64,000 bases of DNA, from contig NZ_JAAGPR010000017.1 in assembly GCF_017104965.1 (NCBI RefSeq), forward strand, positions 1-64,000, read 5' to 3'. The stretch is from Paraburkholderia sp. Ac-20340. GTDB lineage: Bacteria; Pseudomonadota; Gammaproteobacteria; Burkholderiales; Burkholderiaceae. The notes beneath the pieces were generated by a model. The model was not told where the DNA came from. It was given only the letters and a program-made list of their open reading frames with translations, and did no database searches. Positions 42,580 through 51,650 of the stretch are shown one piece after another; position 1 is the stretch's first letter, and each line of letters begins with the position of its first letter. Position numbers and translations under genes: made by a program.

Positions 42580-43254
42580 TTAACCGAGCAGATAACCGGA
42601 GCCGCGTATCGTGCGAATCAGCGAAGGCTCGCCAGGCGTATCCACGCGATTGCGCAGACGTCCCACATGCACATCCACCAGGTTCGTGCCCGGATCGAAA
42701 CGGCCGCCCCAGACGCCTTCGAAAATCATCGTGCGCGTGAGCACCTGGCCCGCGTGGCGCATCATGAATTCGAGCACGCGTAATTCGGTGGGACGCAGGC
42801 GCAGCAATTTGTCGCGGCAGGTGAGCTTGCGCTTGACCAGATCGAGTTCGATCGGGCCGACGCGCAGCACCGTTTCCGCTGCAACCGGGCGCGTGCGGCG
42901 GCGCACGAGCGCTTCCACGCGCGCGGACATTTCGTCGATCGAAAAAGGCCGCGTGAGGTAATCGTCGCAACCGGCGCGCAGCCCCTGGATGCGTTCTTCC
43001 ACACCGGTGGTGGAACTCATGACGATCACGGGCGTTTCGATGCCCACGCCGCGCATGGTGGTGACGATGGTGAGCCCGTCGAGATCGGGCAGGCGGCGCT
43101 CGAGCGCGACCACGTCATAGTCGCCGGCCATCACCATGGCGATGCCTTCGCGGCCGGAGCGCGCGACATCGACGGTGAAGCCTGTGGAGGCGAGCGTGGG
43201 GACGACGCTTTGTTCCGTGACAGCGTCGTCTTCGATGGTCAATATTCTGGGCAT
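42580..43254 (-). CDS. OmpR-family regulator with Glu at the phosphosite
   Basis: The 224-residue protein has the receiver acidic pair IEDD, but Glu52 replaces the phosphoacceptor Asp (VVALERRLPD) and Arg102 the conserved Lys (LTRPF). Asp-to-Glu often mimics the phosphorylated state, so the protein may be constitutively active. The winged helix is intact (PTELRVLEFMMRHAG...LIRTIRGSGYLLG). It is clearly related to the canonical regulator at 23638. No kinase gene is adjacent. It may control the RND operon that follows on the same strand. Confidence 0.88.
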   Translation of the reverse strand: MPRILTIEDDAVTEQSVVPTLASTGFTVDVARSGREGIAMVMAGDYDVVALERRLPDLDGLTIVTTMRGVGIETPVIVMSSTTGVEERIQGLRAGCDDYLTRPFSIDEMSARVEALVRRRTRPVAAETVLRVGPIELDLVKRKLTCRDKLLRLRPTELRVLEFMMRHAGQVLTRTMIFEGVWGGRFDPGTNLVDVHVGRLRNRVDTPGEPSLIRTIRGSGYLLG

Positions 43255-43301
43255 GGCTTTCCAGGAGTCGAGGCGGGATGATCGCGCGGATCATCCATGA
43301 A

Positions 43302-44267
43302 TCAGGCGGCGTATTGCGCAACTGCGCGCAGCGTGTGCGGCATGGCATGGGTGGCGGGAAGGTGATGCGCCGGCGCGGGCTGGCCGCGAAACTGCTCGAC
43401 GGCGAAGTCGATAAAGCTGCGCACTTTCATCGTCAGATAATTGCGGCCCGAATAGACGATCGACACGTGCTGCATGCCGCCGTTGACATCGTAGGCATTG
43501 AGCACCGGCAGCATGACGCCGCGCGCGATATCGTCGGCAACCAGCGGCAGCGGCAGCAGCGCCACGCCCATATCGGCGAGCGCGGCGGCGCGCACCGTGG
43601 CATAGCCGCTGGCGGTGAGCGGGCCACTCACGTTCACGCGTTGCACGCCTTCGGCGTTGGCGAATTCCCAGCTACGCGGCGCGTCCGATACGGCGAGCAG
43701 ATCGTGCTGCGAGAGATCGGCGGGCGTGCGCGGCATGCCTTTGCGCGAGAGATAGGCGGGCGTGGCCACCACCAGTTCCTTCACCGATGTGAGCTTGCGG
43801 CTCACGAGCGAAGCGTTGACCTGCTGGCGGTCGGTGGCGAAGCAGACGTCGTAGCCGCCTTCGATCATGTCGATATGGCTGTCGTAAGCGGTCACGTCGA
43901 AATCCACCCGCGGATTCACGCCGCGATACGCGCCCAGCAGCGCGCTGAGGGCACCGCTTGCGAATACCGAAGGCGCGGCAATGCGCAGCACGCCGCTCGG
44001 GTCGCGCGTGGCGCGCACGAGTTCGGATTCGACTTCGTCGAGCTTGTCGATTACTGCGCGGCAGCCATCCAGATAGAGACGGCCCGCTTCGGTCAGCGAA
44101 AGACTGCGCGTCGAGCGGTTCAACAGACGCATATTCAGATGCGCTTCGAGCATGCCGACGCTGCGCGTGACCGCCGCGGCGGACATGCCGAGTTGCTTGC
44201 CCGCGAGGCTGAAGCTGCTCAGATCGACAACGCGCGTGAAAACGCGCATGGCTTGTAGCTGGTTCAT
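43302..44267 (-). CDS. LysR-family transcriptional regulator
   Basis: The 321-residue protein has the N-terminal LysR winged helix (MNQLQAMRVFTRVVDLSSFS, LGMSAAAVTRSVGMLEAHLNMRLLNRSTRSLSLTEAG) and a LysR substrate-binding domain of the CrgA/AaeR-like type. It is upstream of, and on the same strand as, the Glu-phosphosite regulator and pump, so it may belong to that locus. Its target is unknown. Confidence 0.88.
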   Translation of the reverse strand: MNQLQAMRVFTRVVDLSSFSLAGKQLGMSAAAVTRSVGMLEAHLNMRLLNRSTRSLSLTEAGRLYLDGCRAVIDKLDEVESELVRATRDPSGVLRIAAPSVFASGALSALLGAYRGVNPRVDFDVTAYDSHIDMIEGGYDVCFATDRQQVNASLVSRKLTSVKELVVATPAYLSRKGMPRTPADLSQHDLLAVSDAPRSWEFANAEGVQRVNVSGPLTASGYATVRAAALADMGVALLPLPLVADDIARGVMLPVLNAYDVNGGMQHVSIVYSGRNYLTMKVRSFIDFAVEQFRGQPAPAHHLPATHAMPHTLRAVAQYAA

Positions 44268-44463
44268 TTGGCGAGTCCTTGCCGATAATGGCGAGAAGGC
44301 TCAGGGCCGCGCGCAGCATGCCCTGAATGGAAGGGACGAACGGGCGCAGCGCACGCGTGGACAATCACGCATGACGGCGCAGGCCCGCTCGCGCTGCGCG
44401 CGGGTCCGTATTCACGAGTTGAACGGTTGGCGCGGCGGATTATTCCGCTACGCCGTGTGCGGC

Positions 44464-44853
44464 CTAATTCGGCAACGCGTGCATGGGGAAGCGCGCCTCG
44501 CGCTGCGCGGCGGCTTCGTGCGCGCTCAGGGCGTCCTTGAGGCGCTGCATGCTTTCGGTCGGAATGGCAAAGCCGGCCCAACCCAGGCCGGTATGGCGCA
44601 GAAATACCACCGCGCCGTCGAACAGCGGATTGCGTTCGGTGTACCAGCACGGATCGATTTCGAGCACGTATTGATGCGAGCGCAAAGGCTGCTCGGGTAC
44701 GGCCGGGCGCATTTGTGCGCGCAGCTTGCTCAATTCTTCGATCAGGCCGTCTACGTCGGCGGTATCGAGCAGCGCGGCATGGCCGTCGATATTCACGCTG
44801 ACCGCGTGCTCGCCATATTCATTGATGAGTTCGACCGACATCGGCTTTTGCAT
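44464..44853 (-). CDS. Hypothetical protein, cytosolic
   Basis: The 129-residue soluble protein has no signal peptide, no transmembrane segment and no domain I can name. Features are a beta-rich N-terminus (MSVELINEYGEHAVSVNIDG), WYTERNPLFDGAVVFLRHTG in the middle and a helical C-terminus. The composition is like the window's, suggesting a native gene. It lies 196 bases upstream of the LysR gene on the same strand. The start at 44853 was preferred to 44931 because the extra N-terminal stretch shows no family-like features. Confidence 0.6.
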   Translation of the reverse strand: MQKPMSVELINEYGEHAVSVNIDGHAALLDTADVDGLIEELSKLRAQMRPAVPEQPLRSHQYVLEIDPCWYTERNPLFDGAVVFLRHTGLGWAGFAIPTESMQRLKDALSAHEAAAQREARFPMHALPN

Positions 44854-45111
44854 GGTGCATTCCTCGCAGTCCAGAAACTGGAAGGAATTATCGGTTCCGG
44901 CCCGGCATCGGTGTTTTAAGTTGCCGCTCACTCAACATGAAAACTAATTTAGAAAACGGCGAGACGTGCGTGATTTTGCGCGTGTGCAGAAGGTGGGATG
45001 GCGGGAAAAGGCGAGAAGAATGAAGCCTGCGTTCACGCGTCAAATGACAGCCGTGTCATATAACGCGCGAACGCAAAAATAATCCGCAATGGACTATTTC
45101 AGTTACGACAA

Positions 45112-47616
45112 TTACCAGTGGTATTTGAGCCCTGCAAAAACCTGGCGACCATATCCATACGCACAATAATTACCGTAGTAACACGACGCCACATAAGTCT
45201 TGTTCAACAGATTCTGCGCGTTGATATAGACCTCCGAACCCTTCAGGCGCGGAATCGCGTAACCGAGGTCGTAGCGCAATGCCGCGTCCAGCAGGAAGAA
45301 GCTGCGCACCTGGAAGCTGTTGTCGGTGCTATAGGTTGCGCCCGTATAACGTCCGCCGCCGCCGATCGACAGACCCGCCAGCGGGCCGCCATGAATCGTG
45401 TAATACGCCCACAGCGACGCCTGGTTCGACGGAATTGCGGCCAGATGCTTGTCCTGCAGACCGCTGTTGTCCTTCGTGTAGATCGTGTTCAGGTACGTGT
45501 AGCTCGCGGAAACGTCGAGCGAACGCGTGAGGCTGACCTTCGCTTCGAGTTCGACGCCGCGCGAACGCGCTTCGCCCGCTTCGGAGTAATAGGAAGGATT
45601 GCTCGCATCGGCGGTCAGCAGGTTCTTGCGCGTGAGATCGAAGATCGCCGCCGTGAACAGCGCGTTGTAATGCTTCGGCTGATACTTGATGCCCAGTTCG
45701 TATTGACGGCCGCGCTCGGGATCGAAGGCCTTGCCGTTGATGTCCGTGCCCGACTGCGGCGAGAAGGACTCCGAATAACTGAAGTACGGCACGATGCCGT
45801 TATCGAACAGATAGCTGATACCGCCGCGCCACGTAAAGGCGTGATCGTTCTGCCACTGGCGCGTGTTGTCGGTGATGTCGTTCGTGACCGTGTTGGCCCA
45901 GTCCTGGCGCACGCCCAGCGTCATCAGCACTTTCTTGTAGCGCAACTGGTCCTGCGCGTAGACGCCGTACTGGTTGCTGCTCGCGCGCGTGGTGGTGCGC
46001 GCGGGGTCTTCCACCGCTGCGCCATACACGGGATCGAACACGTCGATCGAAGGCGCGCTGCCATAACCGGTCGCGTAGGTCGTGGCCATGTGCTGATAAT
46101 CGAAACCGGCCAGGACGGTGTGATCGACGGGACCGGTGGAGAAGTTGCCTTCCACCTGATTGTCGATGGCGAACGAATTCATCTGCTCGTTCGATGCGAT
46201 CGAATTGCGGTCGAGCGTGCGGTAATCGTCTTCGAGACTGCTGCCGTAGACGCTCGCGTAGTCTTCGCTGATGTGGTAGTAGCGGGCGTTCGAACGCACC
46301 TTCCACGTATCGTTGAGCGCGTGCTCGAACTGATAACCCACCGCTTCCTGAGTGCGGCTGAAGCGTTCGAAATTGGCCTCGCCGTCATAGAAGCTGCGCC
46401 CGATCGTGCCGAGCGGATCGTACAGCACGGTGCCGACCGCCGGCACGCTGCCATACGACGTGCTGGCCGGATCGCGCTGATAGAGCGCGTAGAGCGTGAG
46501 CGTGGTTTTCTCGTCGGGGCGCCAGGTGAAGGAGGGCGCCACCGCCACGCGCTCGTTGCGCGTGCTGTTGACCTGACCGTCTTCCTGGCGGCCGATGGCC
46601 GTGAAGCGATACAGATAGTGCTGGTCGCCGGCGATCGGGCCGGAGAAGTCCATCGTCGCCTGTTGATGGCGATCGTTGCCGAACTCCACGCCCAGTTCGT
46701 GATACGGCTGCACGGTCGGCAGTTTGCTTTCCTGGTTGATCAGGCCGCCGGCGTTCGCCTGGCCGTAGAGCACCGAAACCGGCCCGCGCAGCACGTCGAT
46801 GCGATCCATCAGATACGGATCGACCTGCGGCACCGAATACATGCCGTTCTGGATCTGCTTGAGGCCGTTCCAGTAAGTGTCCGCGCTGAAGCCGCGAATA
46901 TTGAGCATGTCGTAGCGCGTGGCGACGCCACCGCGCGTTTCCGTGCTGACGCCCGCTTCGTAGCGCACGGCGGCGTTCAGCGTCTGCGCGTTCTGCTCGT
47001 TCATCTGGTCGCGCGTGACGACCGAGATCGACTGCTGCGCTTCGACAATCGGCGTGCCGGTTTTGGTGCCCGTCGAACTCCATTTGGCGACGACGCCTTC
47101 GGTCGGGCCATACGGGCTGTCGCTCTGCCCGGCCACCTTGACGGCGGGCAGCGTGGTGTCGTCGGCTGCGGTGCCGGCCGCGGCCGGACGCGCACGCACG
47201 AGCCACACGCCGGTGCTGCTCTGCGCGATTTCGAGCTTGGTGCCCGCCAGCAGCGTGCTGAAGCCGTCCGCAACCGAATAGCTGCCGTGCAGCCCTTTGC
47301 TCGCAAGACCGTCGACGAGGCTTGCGTCGAGCTGCACGGTCACGCCGGCCTGCATCGCGAAATCGGAGAGCGCGGTGCCCAGCGGCCCGGCGGCGACGTC
47401 ATAGGTCTTGCTGGCGGCCGCCGTGGCAGCGGCCTGTGCCGCGAACGCGGGCGTGGCGCAGAGTCCGCCCAGCGCGAGGCTGGCCGGAATCGCGCGCAAG
47501 GCGAGCGCAACCGTCGCGCTCGACGTGACGCGGCGGGCGGCGAACAGAGGAAAACGCGAGCGGGCGGCGTGGCGCGCAACGGGCTCGGATGCGCGGCGGG
47601 GCCGGCGTGCAGACAT
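45112..47616 (-). CDS. TonB-dependent siderophore receptor (FecA/FpvA type)
   Basis: The 834-residue outer-membrane protein has a signal region, then an STN signalling domain (VAAGPLGTALSDFAMQAGVTV...STLLAGTKLEIAQ, about 75-150) that talks to FecR, a plug (VVTRDQMNEQNAQTLNAAVRYEAGV, RYDMLNIRGFSAD) and a 22-strand barrel ending in ...GLKYHW with the terminal aromatic. It takes up a ferric siderophore with TonB energy and signals its presence. AGGAG precedes the ATG. It is downstream of and on the same strand as fecI- and fecR-like genes. The siderophore type cannot be read from sequence. Confidence 0.92.
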   Translation of the reverse strand: MSARRPRRASEPVARHAARSRFPLFAARRVTSSATVALALRAIPASLALGGLCATPAFAAQAAATAAASKTYDVAAGPLGTALSDFAMQAGVTVQLDASLVDGLASKGLHGSYSVADGFSTLLAGTKLEIAQSSTGVWLVRARPAAAGTAADDTTLPAVKVAGQSDSPYGPTEGVVAKWSSTGTKTGTPIVEAQQSISVVTRDQMNEQNAQTLNAAVRYEAGVSTETRGGVATRYDMLNIRGFSADTYWNGLKQIQNGMYSVPQVDPYLMDRIDVLRGPVSVLYGQANAGGLINQESKLPTVQPYHELGVEFGNDRHQQATMDFSGPIAGDQHYLYRFTAIGRQEDGQVNSTRNERVAVAPSFTWRPDEKTTLTLYALYQRDPASTSYGSVPAVGTVLYDPLGTIGRSFYDGEANFERFSRTQEAVGYQFEHALNDTWKVRSNARYYHISEDYASVYGSSLEDDYRTLDRNSIASNEQMNSFAIDNQVEGNFSTGPVDHTVLAGFDYQHMATTYATGYGSAPSIDVFDPVYGAAVEDPARTTTRASSNQYGVYAQDQLRYKKVLMTLGVRQDWANTVTNDITDNTRQWQNDHAFTWRGGISYLFDNGIVPYFSYSESFSPQSGTDINGKAFDPERGRQYELGIKYQPKHYNALFTAAIFDLTRKNLLTADASNPSYYSEAGEARSRGVELEAKVSLTRSLDVSASYTYLNTIYTKDNSGLQDKHLAAIPSNQASLWAYYTIHGGPLAGLSIGGGGRYTGATYSTDNSFQVRSFFLLDAALRYDLGYAIPRLKGSEVYINAQNLLNKTYVASCYYGNYCAYGYGRQVFAGLKYHW

Positions 47617-47734
47617 GGAAACTCCTGATCGGACGATGTGTGTTGAATCGGTTGATACGTGCTTGACACGCGAGATCAGGAAAGGGGACACGGATTCGCA
47701 AAATTTTTTTGCGCCTGCCGACAGCCCGGAAAAC

Positions 47735-48784
47735 TCAGGCCGCGCCGCCTGGGGATGCGGGCTGTGGACCCGGCACGACCGTCACCCAGTAGCGCGTGCG
47801 CCAGATCACCTGCACCGGCAGCGTTTCGGGCAGCGCGGCGAGGATGTTGTCGGTATCGGCGAGCTGGAACGCGCCGGAGATATGCAGATCGGCCACCGCC
47901 GGATCGCAGCGCACGAGGCCCGGCCGGTAGCGGCTCAACTGGTCGAGGAAATCGGCCAGACGCACGCGCTGCGCGAACAGCACGCCGCGCGTCCAGTCCG
48001 CGTCGTGCGGATCGGCGCTCGTGAGACCGTCGATGCTGGTCGCCGTGAAGCGCGTCTGCTCCCCGGCGGCGACGATGCGCGCGAGATGCGGCGCGTCGGC
48101 TGGCGTGACTTCCACTGCGCCGTGATAGACCGCGACGTGCGTGTCGCCGTCCTGGCGCACGACAAAGCGCGTGCCGAGCGCGCGGATGCGGCCATCGTCG
48201 GTTTGCACGATAAAGGGCCGCGCGGGTGTCTGCGGATCGGGCGCGGTTTCCACGAGGATTTCGCCGGCGTCCAGGCGCACGCGCCGCTCGTGTGCGTCGA
48301 AGTCGACGTCGAGCGCGGTGGCGGTGTTCAGATCCACGCGCGTGCCGTCGGCGAGCATCAGCGTGCGGCGCTCGCCGGTGGCGGTGCGCGCGTCGGCGCA
48401 CCAGACGCGCCACGGCGTCGTGCGCCAGGCGAGCCAGGCAGTGGGCCCGGCGACCAGCAGCACGCTCAGCGTCTTGATGGCCGCGCGACGTTGCGCGGGA
48501 TCGGCACGCGTGCCCCGTGTGCCGCGCTCAGCACGCGTGAGCGTCGGCATGCCCACACTCGCGGGCAGCGCGTCGAACTTCGCGTGAAGCCGTTCGGCGC
48601 GCCGCCACGCGCGCGCGTGTTCGGGATGCGCGGCACGCCAGCGCGTGCACGCGTCGATCTCTTCGGGCGTGGGATTGTCGGCCAGACGCACGAGCCATTC
48701 GGCCGCCGCGCGCGCGACATGGCGCTCGAGCGGACGTTGATCGTCGTCGGTGCCCGCGTTCGTGTTGTCGATCTGGCCGTTCAC
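47735..48784 (-). CDS. FecR-family anti-sigma/sigma regulator
   Basis: The 349-residue protein has an N-terminal cytosolic DUF4880/FecR_N segment (AAAEWLVRLADNPTPEEIDACTRWRAAHPEHARAWRRAE), one membrane segment (TLSVLLVAGPTAWLAW, about 108-125), and a periplasmic FecR domain (GERRTLMLADGTRVDLNTATALDVDFDAHERRV, marked by its DGTRV motif). It would relay the receptor's STN signal to the ECF sigma factor encoded 24 bases upstream. The final segment ends Pro/Gly-rich. Confidence 0.9.
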   Translation of the reverse strand: MNGQIDNTNAGTDDDQRPLERHVARAAAEWLVRLADNPTPEEIDACTRWRAAHPEHARAWRRAERLHAKFDALPASVGMPTLTRAERGTRGTRADPAQRRAAIKTLSVLLVAGPTAWLAWRTTPWRVWCADARTATGERRTLMLADGTRVDLNTATALDVDFDAHERRVRLDAGEILVETAPDPQTPARPFIVQTDDGRIRALGTRFVVRQDGDTHVAVYHGAVEVTPADAPHLARIVAAGEQTRFTATSIDGLTSADPHDADWTRGVLFAQRVRLADFLDQLSRYRPGLVRCDPAVADLHISGAFQLADTDNILAALPETLPVQVIWRTRYWVTVVPGPQPASPGGAA

Positions 48785-48808
48785 GGCGCCGTCCTCATCG
48801 CGCCATCC

Positions 48809-49324
48809 TCACAGCACCATCATCAGGCAGGCTTCGAAGGCATCGGCCATATAGCGCTTGATCGTGCGCTCGCTCACCTGCAGGCGTTCGGCGATCTCGA
48901 CGTAAGTCAGCCCTTCGAGTTGCGCCAGCAGGAACGCCATGCGCACTTTCGGCGCGAGACTGTCGAGCATCGTATCGACTTCATGCAGCGTTTCGAGGAT
49001 CACGAGGCGCTCTTCGGTCGACGGCACCTGCGGTTCCGGCAGACTCGCGAGCGCGTCGAGAAACGCCTGTTCGAGCGACAGACGCCGGTAGTGATTGATG
49101 AGCACGCGGCGCGCGACCGTCGTGAGATAGGCGCGCGGCTCGCGCAGTTCGTGCGCGCCCAGGCGCTCGTGCGCGCTCAGGATGCGCAGGAAAGTGTCGT
49201 GCGCGAGATCGGCGGCTTCGAAGGCATCGCCCAGCTTGCGGCGCAGCCAGCCATGCAGCCAGCCGTGATGATCGCGATAGAGCGCGTGCACCTGTTGTTG
49301 CGCATCGATCATGACGGCGGACAT
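48809..49324 (-). CDS. ECF sigma factor, FecI-like
   Basis: The 171-residue protein has sigma region 2 (HHGWLHGWLRRKLGDAFEAADLAHDTFLRIL) and region 4 (MAFLLAQLEGLTYVEIAERLQVSERTIKRYMADAF). The latter is the typical FecI-type recognition helix. It directs transcription of the receptor gene when iron is scarce and the siderophore is present, with FecR as partner. A Fur-like sequence lies upstream at 49391. Confidence 0.92.
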   Translation of the reverse strand: MSAVMIDAQQQVHALYRDHHGWLHGWLRRKLGDAFEAADLAHDTFLRILSAHERLGAHELREPRAYLTTVARRVLINHYRRLSLEQAFLDALASLPEPQVPSTEERLVILETLHEVDTMLDSLAPKVRMAFLLAQLEGLTYVEIAERLQVSERTIKRYMADAFEACLMMVL

Positions 49325-49390
49325 CGAGCAAACCCCTTGTTTCCCGCGCCGCTGGCCGGTGCAGTCGGCCGGACTATGCGACCTGAATAC

Positions 49391-49409
49391 GAATGATTTG
49401 CATTTATAT
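49391..49409. promoter_or_regulatory. Possible Fur box upstream of the fecI-like gene
   Basis: GAATGATTTGCATTTATAT is AT-rich and keeps NAT-type hexamer steps with partial dyad symmetry around AATGAT/ATTT. It lies 67 bases upstream of the sigma factor gene, where a Fur operator is expected. It matches the Fur consensus only partly. Confidence 0.35.
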
Positions 49410-49448
49410 CGTGAGATTACAGATTGCGCAACAATTTCAGCAATGAAA

Positions 49449-49471
49449 AAAGGGGCTCGAATAGCCCCTTT
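49449..49471. terminator. Intrinsic terminator
   Basis: A 9-bp stem AAAGGGGCT / AGCCCCTTT has a 5-nt loop, an A-rich left flank and T on the right. It lies 46 bases beyond the hydrolase stop (49517, minus strand), so on the minus strand it ends that transcript. Confidence 0.82.
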
Positions 49472-49516
49472 GCAGTGAATCGATTGCCAGCGCCCGATGG
49501 CGCGAGCGTCAGCGCG

Positions 49517-50512
49517 TCAGCGCATCGCGCCGTGCACGGCCGGATCGCGCAGGAAGTCGAGCAGCAGCGCGTTGACTTCGTCGGGCCGCTCCTGCTGGAC
49601 CCAGTGGCCGGCTTCGGGAAGCAGCACTTTCTTCGTCAGGCGCGGCACGTGGTCCTGCAACTGTTCGTAGGCCTTCGCCATCATGTGGATCACGCCGTCC
49701 TGCTCGCCCGCGACGAACAGCGCGGGCTGCTGGATGCGCGCGCCGTCGAGAAAGGGCGTGAGCGCCCAGTTGCGATCGAGATTGCGATACCAGTCGATCG
49801 AGCCGCGAAAGCCGCTCTTCGCGAACTGCGCGGCGAATGTGTCGAGATCGGCGGCGGGCAGCCAGCCCGGCAGCGTCTCGGGATACGCGAGGCTATCGAC
49901 GAAACGCTGGTGCTTTTCGAAGCCGATAAAACCCTTGCGCCGATGCTCGGGATGCCGACGGCTCTCGCCGCCCGCCGTGTAGTAGATGCCGAGCAGCGAC
50001 TGGCGGATATCGGCTTCCAGTTCGCGTTCGACGCGGCCCGGCGCCTGAAAATAGTCCTGATAGAAGTGCTTTTCGAGCGTATGCGTCTGGAAGTAAGCGG
50101 CGGGCCGCACGCGCGAGCGCGGCAGATACGGCACGCTCAATAGCGCGAGGGCGCGGAACATGTCGGGGCGCAGCAGCGCTGTCGTAGCCGCGACGATGGA
50201 ACCCCAGTCGTGGCCCGCGAGGATCGCGCGCGTTTCGCCGAGCGCGTGCACGAGGCCGACCAGATCGCCGGTCAGATTCAGGATGTCGTAGGAGGCGGTG
50301 TCGAGCGGGACTTCGGTATCGCCATAACCGCGCTGGTCCGGCGCGACCACGCGATAACCGGCGGCGGCGATCGCTTCCATCTGATGGCGCCACGAGTACC
50401 AGGACTCGGGCCAGCCGTGGCAGAGCAGCACGAGCGGACCTTCGCCGTGCTCGACGTAGTGCATGCGGATGCCGTTCGTGTAGGCGTAACGGTGTGCGAA
50501 TGATGCGCTCAT
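49517..50512 (-). CDS. Alpha/beta hydrolase, epoxide-hydrolase-like
   Basis: The 331-residue enzyme has the epoxide hydrolase/haloalkane dehalogenase pattern: oxyanion motif CHGWPESWYSWRHQ, nucleophile elbow AGHDWGSIVA with Asp as nucleophile, a cap domain, and the final LLPEAGHWVQQERPDEV with the catalytic His. Hydrolysis of an epoxide (or another small substrate) in the cytosol is expected. The gene is monocistronic, with a terminator downstream. Confidence 0.88.
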   Translation of the reverse strand: MSASFAHRYAYTNGIRMHYVEHGEGPLVLLCHGWPESWYSWRHQMEAIAAAGYRVVAPDQRGYGDTEVPLDTASYDILNLTGDLVGLVHALGETRAILAGHDWGSIVAATTALLRPDMFRALALLSVPYLPRSRVRPAAYFQTHTLEKHFYQDYFQAPGRVERELEADIRQSLLGIYYTAGGESRRHPEHRRKGFIGFEKHQRFVDSLAYPETLPGWLPAADLDTFAAQFAKSGFRGSIDWYRNLDRNWALTPFLDGARIQQPALFVAGEQDGVIHMMAKAYEQLQDHVPRLTKKVLLPEAGHWVQQERPDEVNALLLDFLRDPAVHGAMR

Positions 50513-50583
50513 GGAGGCTCCTCGGAGGATCGCTGCGCCTGCACGATAGCAGATTTTGGGTGGAAAAGAACGGTCGGTCTATT

Positions 50584-51558
50584 TTATTCGGTGGCGAGTG
50601 CGGATGGCTCGATGACCTTGGCGATATGGATCGCGGAAACCACCTGGCCCGGCGCATCCCCCGGCAGTTTTTCCGCACGTAACCACTGCACCACGAGCGG
50701 CCACAGCGTTTCCTCGAACCGGCTATGAAAAAACGCGAAATGGCCGATTTCATCCACGCCGATCTGCGCCGGCGCAATGCGCAGATGCGTGCGCGGCGCA
50801 CGCGTGAAATAAGCCAGCAAACGCTCGATGGCAGGCGTCGTGCCGAAGGGATCGTCGCTGAGGCTGATCGCGAGAACCGGCGCGGGGAACGCAGCCAGGC
50901 GCTTCACCAGCGCCGAACGTGCGCCTGGCGCACGCGCGTGAGTCTCCTCGAAGCGCGCCCGGCTACGGCTCCACGAAAGCGCGACACCGCGTGGCGTATC
51001 CTCCATCCAGCCCAACCGCTTTGCCGGAAAGTAGCCGCACATCCACGTCAGCAGCGGCATGACTGCATGCCACTTGAGCAACATCGGCAAGCGGCTGCGC
51101 GGCGCGTAATCACGCCAGTAAGCGTACTGCGCGCCCACCGTCACTACCCGGCGAATCGACCCGCCAGACGGCGCCAGCCCCGTCACCAATCCGCCGATGC
51201 TATGCGCCACCACATCGACCGGCTGGCCTGCAAACGCCTCGCACGCATAACGCAGCGCCGCTTCGAAATCGCGCTCGCCCCAATCGAGCCAGGTCGCGTC
51301 GAGATCGGCCAGCCGCGCAGGCCGCGATGCGCCGATGCCGCGATAGTCGTACACGAGCACATCCCAGCCATGCCGATGCAGGCACGCGGCAAAGCGAAAG
51401 TAATAGCGGCAACGCACGGACGTGGCCGCATTGACGATCGCAAGCGGGCGCGGCGAGCCATCGGCCAGCGAGCGCGTGCCATGCCGCCAGACGAAGCCGC
51501 CGGGCGTGAAGCCATCGGCGGCGTGCAGGCGCACCGGTGTGGGCGGATGTTCGGTCAT
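50584..51558 (-). CDS. Alpha/beta hydrolase family protein
   Basis: The 324-residue protein has a nucleophile elbow VVAHSIGGLV (Ser nucleophile), an Asp region (ISLSDDPFG) and a late His (DEIGHFAFFHSRF). The pattern resembles the YheT/COG4757 type of predicted esterase (WDVLVYDYRGIGASRP). Substrate unknown. The start is uncertain: 51558 gives a compact N-terminus, while 51588 (ATG) and 51615 (TTG) are also in frame. It is divergent from the LysR gene at 51651, which may regulate it. Confidence 0.78.
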   Translation of the reverse strand: MTEHPPTPVRLHAADGFTPGGFVWRHGTRSLADGSPRPLAIVNAATSVRCRYYFRFAACLHRHGWDVLVYDYRGIGASRPARLADLDATWLDWGERDFEAALRYACEAFAGQPVDVVAHSIGGLVTGLAPSGGSIRRVVTVGAQYAYWRDYAPRSRLPMLLKWHAVMPLLTWMCGYFPAKRLGWMEDTPRGVALSWSRSRARFEETHARAPGARSALVKRLAAFPAPVLAISLSDDPFGTTPAIERLLAYFTRAPRTHLRIAPAQIGVDEIGHFAFFHSRFEETLWPLVVQWLRAEKLPGDAPGQVVSAIHIAKVIEPSALATE

Positions 51559-51650
51559 ATGAGCGTAGTCCAGAGGCGACCCCGTCATTGAACTTGACCC
51601 AGCCGTCGCGCTCAATCAATCTTCGTGCATCGTTCGCATGAGGCACACGC

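Noticed and set aside
45118..47628. Very long open frame (over 800 codons) antisense to the TonB receptor
   Set aside because: Composition typical of an antisense shadow at high GC; the opposite strand has an unmistakable receptor with plug, barrel and terminal aromatic.
51587..51616. ATTGA/TCAAT arms as a LysR operator between the hydrolase and the LysR gene
   Set aside because: Five-base arms separated by 20 bases are not significant without comparative support.
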